Positions 43,901-55,900 of a stretch of 64,000 nucleotides of DNA are shown in pieces. Positions within the stretch are counted from its first letter, which is position 1, and every line of letters starts with the position of its first letter. Below the pieces are notes generated by a model. The model worked only from the letters and a program-made list of their open reading frames with translations. It was not told the DNA's origin and did no database searches. This DNA is from Branchinecta lynchi (taxonomy: Eukaryota > Arthropoda > Branchiopoda > Anostraca > Branchinectidae), in assembly GCA_023053575.1 (NCBI GenBank), contig JAKZAP010000006.1:15013280-15077279 (forward strand). The letters are read 5' to 3'. The position numbers and the translations under genes were made by a program.

Positions 43901-46900
43901 GGCAGTGATGAGCTTGGCGAAGACTGCTTAGTGCCTGAACAAAAAAAAAACAAGACCAAAGGTGTCGATGGGATCCCAAAAATCTAAGATTTGATCCAGA
44001 CAATTCGGTCTTGTCTTGGCCAGGCTAATCATCAGAGAAAACCGAGCTCAGATATTCTATCTACCTATCTATACCTCTATAAGCCATATCTATTTTGACG
44101 ATATTGACCGAAACTTCCTGCTTTACTACTGCCAAATTTGCGGTTTCGCCCGAGTTCCGAGCGAACTACTAGTCCAGCAAAAAAACAAAAATTCAGAAAC
44201 GAAGCCGGCGTATCTCCTTATCCCTATAAAGAAATCTAATCAACTTTAAATAAAATTTTTACTTAAAAAAAATGCGGGTACAACCGGATTCCGGACTAAT
44301 TATATGTCCGGGTAAAAAATGATCATTATATACAGACTCAGCGTCTCTTCTTACCCCTAAATATATAATCTAATCAACTTCAGATAAAGCTTTTACTTTT
44401 AACATATTTTCCGGTTTTGGCCGGATTACAGGCGAACTAGTTGTCCGGCGAGAAAATGGTTTTCACCATCGGGTTCAGCATGTCTTCTTACTTATAAATC
44501 AAATATTTAATCAACTTCAAATGAAACTGTTACTTTTAACCAACTTTCCGGTTTTGGCCGGATTCCGGACGAACTGCTTGTCCGGCGACAAAATGATTTT
44601 CACCAACATACTCAGCATGTCTTCTTACCCCTAAATCAAACATTTAATCAACTTCAAATGAAACTTTTACTTTTAACCAGCTTTCCGGTTTTTGCCGGAT
44701 TCCGGACGAACTACTCGTCCAGCGAGAACATGGTTTTCACCATCGTGCTCAGCATGTCTTCTTACCCCTAAATCAAACATTTAATCAACTTCAAATGAAA
44801 CTTTTACTTTTAACAAACTTTCCGGTTTTTGCCGGATTCCGGACGAACTACTTGTCCGGTGAGAAAATGATTGTCACCATCGTGCTCAGCATTTCTTCTT
44901 ACCCCATAATCGACTATCACATTAGCTGTTTAAAAATATTTTGTTTGTCCCTTAAATCGAACCCCCTCCCCCACCCCCAAATATAGGGCTACAGAGTCCA
45001 TCTACGAACTACGAAATCTATTATTGGTGAATAGCGGAACAACGAAGTAACGCATTTTCAGCGGGTCCTCCAGCTAATTTACACGAATAAATGATGATTA
45101 ACTAGATTGTCCTATCCCAGCCATTTCGGTTAAACTTCCAATATTTTTTGCCAAGCCTCGGCTTCGGAGAGCAGAGAGTCGGAACAGAGTCGACAAGCGC
45201 CAACAAGAAAATTGCTAATTTCACGTAGCTGATGGCAAATATTGACTCTTGTCCCTTGAACGCAAGGAAACATTCCTTTTAAAATATTTTGCCAACTCCA
45301 TTTATGAATTTTACACTCCTTTTTGGGATCCCAAAACGTAAGTGTAGGGATACCTATGACATTGCAAAAGTTGTCAGTCCGTCCGTCCGTCTGTAAGCAC
45401 GATAACTCTCGAAGGGAATGAGAAATTTTGATGAAACTTGGTATGAGGATTGTTTGTGTCAAGGGTAAGGTCGAGTTCGTAGATGGGCTCTGTAGCCCTA
45501 TATTTGGGGGTGGGGGTTCAAATTAAGGGACAAACAAAATATTTGTAAACAGCTAATGTGATAGTCGATTACGGGGTAAGAAGACATGCTGAGCACGATG
45601 GTGAAAATTATTTTCTCGCCGGACAAGTAGTTCGTCTGGAATCCGGCAAAAACCGGAAAGTTTGTTAAAAGTAAACGTTTCATTTGAAGTTGATTAAATG
45701 TTTGATTTAGGGGTAAGAAGTCATGCTGAGCACGATGCTGAAATAATTTTTTCGCCGGACAAGTAGTTCGTCCGGAATCCGGCAAAAACCGGAAAGTTTG
45801 TTAAAAGTAAACGTTTCATTTGAAGTTGATTAAATCTTTGATTTAGGGGTAAGAAGACATGCTGAACCCGACGGTGAAAACTATTTTCTAGCCGGACAAC
45901 TAGTTCGCCTGTAATCCGGCCAAAAGCGGAAAATATGTTAAAAGCAAAAGCTTTATCTGAAGTTGATTAGATGATAGATTTAGGGGTAAGAAGAGACGAT
46001 GAGTCTGTTTATGATGACCATTTTTTACCCGGACATATAATTAGTGCGGAATCCGGTTGTACCCAACAAAATTTTTAAGTCAAAGTTTTATTTAAAGTTG
46101 ATTAGATGTTCTTTATAAGGAAATACGCCGGTTTCATTTCTTAATTTTCTTTTTTTGCTGGACTAGTAGTTCGCTCGGAATTCGGGCGAAACCGCAAATT
46201 TGGCAGTCAGGAAGTTTCGGTCAGTATCGTCAAAATAGATATGGCTTATAGAGGTATAGATAGATAGGTAGATAGAATATCTGAACTGTTTTCCCTGATG
46301 ATTAGCCTGGCAAAAACCGGACAGGTTTTGCTGAGATTGGGTAAACAAATAAAGAATCAACAACGTGGGAATCAACGACCTGACGGCGGCACTTGTCACC
46401 CATGATACACAGGTTTGCCAGGCGGCAACTTTACTTGTAAGAAATAGGCATCTGTAACCTAGTACCTTCCTGGTTCCGGTGCCCCACGCAAGCATTTTGG
46501 GCGGATATTTTCTATTATATCATGGTCACGCCCGTCAACCAGTGAAAAGTGGGTGGTCGCTCCTGATTACTGAAACGGGACTCCCGCAACGCAAGGAGAG
46601 GCGTTAGAGCAGATTTTGGGAGTAAATGGGCGTGCACTAGAATACTCCCGGTAATCCTTGAGAAGAACGTCCTATTTAAAACATCAATGGAAATCAGGCA
46701 ACGAAACCCACAAACGATGACTTACACCGGAAATAATTGTTTCTTTCTGTATGACCCATTTCCCATATATTATGCTTTTTGCGTCTTGGTAGGCCTATAA
46801 TATGTTACCCACTGATTGTTGCCACTAGACACATTAATTAATTGAACTGAACCTACTTGCCTTCTACTTTGTACAGGCTACTTTTTTGTTTTACTTTCTT

Positions 46901-49900
46901 TTGCTGTCGCTTTGACAATGAAGTGGTCAAAACTAAAAGTAGTATATGTTACACCAATGATCGTTTTGCTATCCACGTATTCAGACTACAGGATTAGTCT
47001 GGTAATATTATATTATAGTAAGAATAATTTGATTTGGCTCGGTTAGGTGGCAAATTAATACTGTAAAACGAGTGATGACGACTACAGGATTAGCCTGGTG
47101 AAAATTATATTATAGTAAGAATAATTTGATTTGGCTCGGTTAGGTGGCAAATTAATACTGTAAAACGAGTGATGACGACTACAGGATTAGCCTGGTGAAA
47201 ATTACATTATAGTAAGAATAATTTGATTTGGCTCGGTTAGGTGGCAAATTAATACTGTAAAACGAGTGATGACGACTACAGGATTAGCCTGGTGAAAATT
47301 ATATTATAGTAAGAATAATTTGATTTGGCTCGGTTAGGTGGCAAATTAATACTGTAAAACGAGTGATGACGACTACAGGATTAGCCTGGTGAAAATTACA
47401 TTATAGTAAGAATAATTTGATTTGGCTCGGTTAGGTGGCAAATTAATACTGTAAAACGAGTGATGACGACTACAGGATTGGCCTGGTGAAAATTATATTA
47501 TAGTAAGAATAATTTGATTTGGCCTCGTTAGGTGGGGAATTAATACCATAAAAAGGGTGAGCAAGTCTGGAAGTTAAAATTATAATCTGCTTTTAAAAGA
47601 ACCACCGGGATGAACCCGATATCTGAACACTGTCTATTCCCCTTTTTGTCAAGCCATTCTCGGGAGAAACTTTAAAATGCAATGCAAAGGTACCGACAGC
47701 TTTGTTCGACACGAAGTTGATTCGGGCAGACCTATTACGGCTGATAGATCTGCGGATCAATAAGTATGAAGACTAGTTGGTCACGATCTATCTGCCGCCA
47801 GCGAAGTTCAATCCTGATCACTCAGATCATCCTGTCTTTTAAATGAGCCGAATCTCGTGTGATGAGAAATGATTCAAGCTAAATAAATGGCAGTCGATAT
47901 ACCACCATACATGGTGGCTACCTAAGCCATTCATAAGTTTGTCTTTTTAATACCTTCAAGAACACCCACTGAGTTTACGAGACCGGATCATGGCGTTGCA
48001 ACTGGGTATGTGCCACTATGGTAATACCGATCTCAGGAGACTACCAGGCGTCACGAGTCGGAAGTGCTTTTGGACTGGAGTTCAGGATGGTACAAAAAGG
48101 AGTTAAGACGCAAAAAATGGGTGGCTGCACGGTTGGTTACTAGGGAATCAGGTGGCGTTTGGCATGGATTCGCTGATACTCTGGCAAATCGGCCAGACAG
48201 CTTTCCCTCAGCACATCGTAAATCAGGGACTGCGATGGCTACGTGATTAGGTTGGACCGTATATCCCTGAGTATTGTATTTGCTTATAGTTCTTCAGGGG
48301 CATGTCACTGTGCATGCTTCAGGAGGAAATGACTTCCTTTACTATGAACAAGATAAATGTAATGCTATTAGAGCATGTCCTGGTAGAATGTGCATGTAGT
48401 GACATGCCCTCGCAGATCCCGTTGCCTTATTTAAAAGAAAGGAGCAGATTCGTGGAACTCACCAAACCTGCTTAAAAGTCAGTGCATTGGTAGCCTTAGC
48501 CGTTTGAAATATGAAGTTACTGATTATTGTTCAATATTCTAAGATCTTTTCTTTCTCCCAAGCACATCATAATTAAAAAAAAACAACCCCTTATAACTGA
48601 TTTCTCTAAATTCAACGATTAAGCAAATTTTCCTGACCAATCTGAGACTGGCGGCTCTGTTAGACACGCCATAGATTTTTTTACGGTGTTAAGAACTTGT
48701 AAACGTGTCTCTTTTTGAAAGTGCACGACCAATTCGATCCGGAGTCCCGGATGACGTAGTTCCTCACCGTTGCTAAGATTATCAAAGCGCCCAGACAGAA
48801 AAAAAGTTTGGATTATTTTAAACCAGCGTAGCATCTTTTCTAATTTTCGTGTTTTCACTTTTCGGGTTCGGGCTCTGATTCCTTCTCCACTCTCTCCTCG
48901 CTGACGTTAATTTTTCGTTACCAGGTTATCCATAATGAAACAGTTTGGTGCCATTTTCGGAAGCATTTCCATCACGACGAAGTTAAAAGTCGACTTTTGT
49001 CCTGTTGTAAATATGCTAGAATCCATTTTAAACAAATGTTATAATCAACCCACCCTAAGACCCCTGAACGGTCATGTGTCGCAAAAAGCGGCGCAAACAC
49101 ACGGGAATTTAAACCTGAATAACTGTAAAGACATACAATATTTCTAAAAAAGAGGTACCTCTCCAAGAAAGGTACCATTTTCTCACCGCGGTATCCTTTT
49201 CCCGCGCCGCTGTATGCGCGTCCGTCGTTTACGGGATTACGGGCCACTCTTTCGAGCACCGATTTGGAAACACAAATGCACGTCTGGAAAAACGGACGAG
49301 ACAAGAGAAACCGGAAAGGGATAGATTATTCACGAAGATCAAAGGGTAAAATATACGGCAAAACAGTATATATAAAATCTGCCTTTCCCCTTTCTACCCC
49401 CTTCCAGCTGGCTCGAGGAAAGGGTTGAAGGCAAACGTGTGAGGGTGGCAAAATAAAGAGTTCAATTTATGCCTCCTCTCCTTCCCTAAATTTCCAAGCC
49501 CCCCCCACCAAAAAAAAATGTCAAGATGCAAAGCTCATTTAGGAATCGACCTAGCCCTTGTTTTCATCAAATAATATCCGTCCGTTTAGTAGTTGTCATA
49601 AGCCAAGCAGTCGGACAGATCTGTTTCTTATTTTGTTGTATTATGTTGATGTGACACGAAACCTACTAGTCAGCTTGTCCGTGTTATGGCTTTCTTGAAT
49701 AAAACTGAACTGATTGAAATTGGACGGATATGTCATAAGTCCTCCTAACTTTCATTTCGGATATCAGACACTGGTATCAATTTCTGTCCTGTTTCGCTTC
49801 TGAACATAAAAGGTAATATCCCCCCTCGATAGGAAACCTGAACCTTTCGACCCGTGTATCGGCACTCCTTGTTCCATCTGTTGTCAGGCGTGAGAACACG

Positions 49901-52900
49901 ATCGCGCTCACGTCCTGACGCTACCTGTTATGTTATGAGATCACCATGCTTTTATGAATGAAGCTGAAGTGACAGTCGCCGATGCATCTTCCAGCTAAAT
50001 CAGCTGCTACAACTCTTCCCATTTTCGGCAAGCTCATTCATGAGGAGACCGCCGAAAAAACTTGAGTCACTAATTTGAAAGCTTCATGTATCGATAATGA
50101 GGTTCCTGTGTTCAAAAGGTATCAAAGGCCAACACCGCGGAAGAGAGAAAAGGTGCCGAAGTAGAACAATAAAACGTCTTGCTTGACGGTGGAGCTTGTG
50201 GAGACTTGATGGCTCGTGTGGTAAGTGTCCATTTCATTTTATGCAGAAATTGCAACGCCTTTACAAAGATCAATAGAGTACTTGATATGCGTTACGACCC
50301 ATTAAAACAGATGTCCCAGTCAGAACCAACCCATCACAGGATCAGAAGTTACTAGAGTTTGGATTGCTCCACCTCGATGGCGGTGAAGTACGAGAATAAG
50401 GTGATAATACCCCACATTGTCACTCCAGCTTACTAAGCGACCCACTGATAAAACTTATGCAGTCGAAACAGCCAATCACCGCCCTATAAATAGCGAGCAT
50501 AGAGATGATGAGAAAGTTTTCTCCGAAGAACAGATAACCCCCAAGCAAACTTGCGTTTAAAAACTGTATTTTAGTTGGAATGGTGTGGACGACGACTTAG
50601 GAAGGAGGTGAGTTGCTTCCTTACTGTGCTGAATTTGTTCAAGTTACCCAGGGGAAGCAAACTTAAAGGCCCCCTCTTACTTACTCTGCCTTTTATATTA
50701 TCCCTACCTTTCGCCAGTGTTTCATTTTGTTCCTACGTCTTACCAGCGCTTTTCAGCCGTGCCGAGTCCTGCCTGTCACGCAAACGCAAACTTGGCCCAA
50801 AGCTTCAAGGTTTGCAGACACTATGTCACACATTAGGACATGAGAAGCTTCAAAGTGTTGTTTTTCATTAAGAAAGACATGGTAGACCAACAGGTTCATG
50901 TCAGACTTATTCAGTTTTGCATGTTTTTTTCACTTTCTGGGATCCCAAAATGTAAGTGGAGGGATACCTATGTCATCGTAAAAGTTGTCCGTCTGTCCGT
51001 CTATAGTACTTTAACTCTCGAAGGGAATGATATATTTTGATGAAACTTGGTGTGAAGACTGTTTGGGTCAAGGGTAAGGTCAGGTTCGTAAATAGGCTCT
51101 ATAACCCCACATTTAGGGGAGGGGGTTCAAATTAAAGGGCAACTAAATATTCTTTGAGCCCAAGCTGACTTTGAAACATTTATTCAAACAATGTTTACAC
51201 GGATACGTCAGCTCTGATTTTTCATCAAGCTGATGAAAAATCAGAGCTGACGTATCCGTGTAAACATTGTTTGAATTAAAGGGCAAACAAAATATTTTTA
51301 AACAGCTAATGTGATAGTCGATTATAGGATAAGAAGACGGGGTGAACACGATGGTGAAAGCCATTTCTCGCCGGACGAGTAGTTTGTCCGGAATCCGGCG
51401 AAAAACGGAAAGCTGGTTAAAAGTAATAAGTTTTATTTGAAGTTGATTAGATGACAGATTTAGAGGTAAGAAGAGGCTTGATGCTGTGTATGACAATAAT
51501 TTTTTAACCGGACATATAATTCGTCTGGGATCCGGTTGTAACCGTTTTTTTTTAGAAGCTAAAGTTTTATTTGAAATTGATTAGATGTTCTTGATAGGGA
51601 TAATGAGATGCCGTACGCTGAATTGGATTCTGAATTCTTTTTTTTTTGCTGGACAAGTAGTTCGCTCGGAATTGGCCGAAACCGAAAATTTGGCAGAAGT
51701 AAAGCAGGAAGTTTCGGTCAGTATTGTCCAAATAGATATGGATTATAGAGGTTTATGTGAACTTGGTTTTCTCTAATGATTAGCCTGGCGATGACTGGAT
51801 CTGGCGAAGACTAGACCCAGTTGTCTGAATCAAATATTAGATTTTTGGGATCCCATCGAAACCTTAGGTCTTGTTAACCAGGGTGCGTTCAGTTTTCAAA
51901 TGTTTTATGTCAAGCCGCCGTCGGAGAACGGGAGGGCTGTATAGAGTCAGCAAGAGCTAACAAGAAAATCGATAATTTCACGTAGCAAGTAATAGTAAGT
52001 GGCATCTTTTCTATAAAAATAATCCTGTTTTTGAACGTTTGGGCTACGACTCCTCCCCCACTCAGTGACGTTAGTATTTTCTTAAACTCTTTAAAGTCAC
52101 CTACTCTTTCGATAACAAAAACATACTACAAATTTATACTTCAAAACGATAATCTGTATTTCAATTATTAAACTATTTTATAAATTTCAAATTACATCCA
52201 CATTTTATCTTTTAATCATTTCTTCTATAATTCTTACTAAATCATATTTTCTCGAATAATATTTATACTTTCTTTTTCTTAACTACAAATGGGTACCACT
52301 AAACATATTAACTCCAACCGTACTCATTTGCTACAAACTATCTCCAGCAAATACGCAACCACGATATCTACAAACAAACTACTTTTCAAAATCTCAAATT
52401 CAAACTTCAAGATTTGAAATTATGACCAATATTACAAATTCTAATTTGATCATTTTTTTTACTTCCTTAATTTTAATTTTGAGCAATTAACTTTTCCATT
52501 GGCCAAACCAGGTAAACTTATCATAAACATCCATTTGCACTTCCTGTGTCGCGGATCCCTTCCTCCATAGGGTTCCTTTCCATTAATGGCATAAGACTCA
52601 ATATATATATCTATTAGGCTACTATTTTTTTTCCTCGGAGTTTACCTATTATACAATTTTGACAAAAAACGCAATGGGCACTGGACAGTTTCAATTACAA
52701 CATTTACATATTTCTTCCCTCCTTAATAGGCCTATATGGATATGAATGAATGACTCATCAGAAGCTTCACAGCAGCGCATGTCATGATCTGCGGGTGCCC
52801 GAGCAATGTCTGAGGTCCACACCAGACTAGGAGCATGCTCCTGCCAATGCCCCATTGACTGAGAGAAGTCAGAGAACCGACCGTCTCTTGCCAAGATTTT

Positions 52901-55900
52901 TTAACAGAGCCATAACTTTGCTCAAGCGACAACTCTAGGTCATAAACCATCGTTAATGGTTCTTTTATTTTATGGTTAACTGCTGTTCTTGCTGCCGCTT
53001 CTTATAGCCAAGTAAACGTTACGATTTCCTCTCCGGTTTCGGCATTGCTTCCCAACGAGGAAGCCTTCAAAAAGTCGTTAGATCAATGTTGCCAGATTGG
53101 CGGATTTTACGCGAAACTGGCGGATTCTGTGGAGACTGGCGTAAATATTTTTGCAACTGGCGTGTGGCGTGAAATGTGGCTGTTTTTTGGGATCCCAAAA
53201 TGTAAGCGGAGGGATACCTATGACATCGCAAAAGTTGTCCGTCTGTCCGTCCGTCCGTCTGTTACCACGATAACTCTAGGTGTTGAGATATTTTGTTCAA
53301 ATTTGGCATGATGATTTTGGGGTCAAAATATCAGATCAAGTTCAAAGATGGGCTCTGTAGCCCGATATTTAGGGGTGGGGAGGGGTGTCAAATTAAGGGA
53401 CGACAACAAATATTTTTAAAAGCTAATGAGGTAGTCAATTTAGTGGTTAGGAAACATTCTGAATCCGGTGTGATTTCGATTGTGTTATTTTCTCGTCAGA
53501 CAAGTAGTTCACCCGGAATGTGTCAAAAACCGGTAATTTTGGAAAAAGTAAAAGTTGTATCTGAAGTTGATTAGATGTTCCGTTCACGGGTAGGAACACA
53601 TGCTAAACCCCGAATATGAAAATTATTTTCACGCCGGACAAGTAGTTCGAGCTGAATCCGGAATTTAGCATGAAGATGATGTTGGCATTTCGAACATACT
53701 AATGATAAACAAAAAATGTATGCAATAAGTTTCGTTATCTCTAAAGTTCCAACCGGTATTTACTGTTTGAATAGTCAGAATGAATCCGACAAATATCTGG
53801 TCACAATTTAATAAAATTTGTTGACCAATTTTTGACCATTGACCAGTCTCTACCCTACCCCTTTATTCACACAGGCGAAAGCTCTGCGCTTGAGTGACGT
53901 CACTTTTTTAATCTATGCATACAGGGGCGATGGTGACTTCGGGTCGCACGTATACGCGCAAAGTTAATTGGGTTTAATAGAAGAGTGTTTAAACCTAGCG
54001 TACGTATTCTTTGGGTTTTCGATTGTCGGGGGAGGGGGGGGGGTCCAAGAGGTTGATATATGTTGTTCAAACTTCGTAGAAGGATTCATTGGTGAAGTAC
54101 AGGCCAAGTCCATAGATGGGTCCTTTAGCCCTATGTTTAGAGGCAGAGGAGTGGGTTTCGAATTAAGGGTTAAAACAGATATGTTTTACAAGCTAACGAG
54201 ACATTCGTTAAAGTTGAAGCTCGAAGTTGTTTCTGAAGTACATTAGAGATTCGGTACCGGGATAAGGAGACATGCTGAATCGAGTTTTGAACTTTATTTC
54301 CTTGACGGATTTGCTGCTAAAATACGAGGAATTTGGTAAAAAAAAATAAAAATAAAAATTCTAAAAGACCTTTTTGAAGTCGATTAGATAAGAGATATAC
54401 AAGGAAACTAAATTCAGATATGGATTCAACAAGCATGCTTATTTTTTTTTTACATATTCAAGCGGTTGATTATGGATAAATAGCAAAAATGGTAAAGGGG
54501 TCTGGCGAAGACTCGGAAATGTAGGCTACAAGATTCGATTGTCCGGATTACGAAGTCTGATAAATATTACATTTTTGGGATCCCATTGAAACCGTTGGTC
54601 TTGTTCATCACTACCCCTGTCTGATCCCGTTACTCTATGCTTACGGAATCCAACCAAATAGCAATGGCGCTAAATTTTTGCAGAAAAGCGACTGATTCTC
54701 AGAAAACAATGACTGTTTTTAAGAAAAAATGACCATCTCTACGAACAAAGTACCGTTTTTACAAAAAATCGTTGCGGTCGAAGGCCTAAAGTTTGGGGTT
54801 CTGTGTTGATAGTCCTTGAGTTTCTGGAATTTGTAAATCTTTCTGGCGTATTTTTGTCGTATTTTTAAAGGCCGCGGCTTATTCTTTGGACCACGATCTG
54901 GCAACACTGCGTAATGTGAAGAGTGGAATGCTGTGCCCTCGAAGTACTACAGGAATGCATCTGATGCCTAAAAATTCATCACATCATCAATGACGGAGCG
55001 ATTCAATAGATCAAGACTGATCTTAATACGCTACAAAGTACGAATTAAGATAATTAAGGTAATAACTCATTGCTCTGTTGCCTTCAGTAAAGTAGAGCCA
55101 TCTAGCGAAGCCACAATCAGATTAAACGATTTTACTCTAAGCTGTGTAGTAGGTTTGAGCGTCTTGCGGCCACAGGACATTAAACGTACCAGCAAAAGCC
55201 GACACTACACTAGCAGTGTCTTTTAGTAAAGTGGGTCCTCCACTGGGAATCGTAAGATATCGTAACGTCTCGTATGAGAGAACGCCAGCTCCGGACGAGC
55301 AGGGTTACGATGGCCTTACAACTTCCAGGAAGGACCCACTTAACAAAGCGTTACAACACTAGCAAAATCCAACATCGAACACGAGACTACATGCGAACAA
55401 GTGCGCCAGCATGAAGTTGCTCCTGCTTTGCACTACAAAATCAGGATTCTAATTCCGGTACCGAACGACAGTTAGCGTCTCGGAATTTTCACTACACGAA
55501 CAACTTGTCGAAATGTACAGGGATACGTGTGATGTCTGTCGTCCTGGTCGTATTCAGCTTCGAGTGTGTTATGTCAGCGATGCCTATCGTAGATCTTGGC
55601 ATCATACGAGGTCCACATTTACAAGCTGATGGGGCATGTGTGTTACTCAAGAACAAAATGTTATCATTCTTCTTCACATTATATTATATATACATATATT
55701 TAATTCATGTATATATGTGTGCATGTATTGTACATGGAAGCTAGGTGTGAAAGCCATATTTAATTTATCGCCCACCAAATGCAAAGGCGACAATGGAGTA
55801 AAAGGAAAAAGGAAAAAAACAACATAATCAAAGTTATGGCTGATTGTTTAGCGAGGGGTCTATCCACATGTAAGCATAACGTGAGAGATTACGCTGGTAG

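Noticed and set aside
52691..52950. - strand stretch with two open frames, inspected as a missing spondin exon
   Set aside because: Lacks the SPDWF motif. The true exon was found at 56606-56710.
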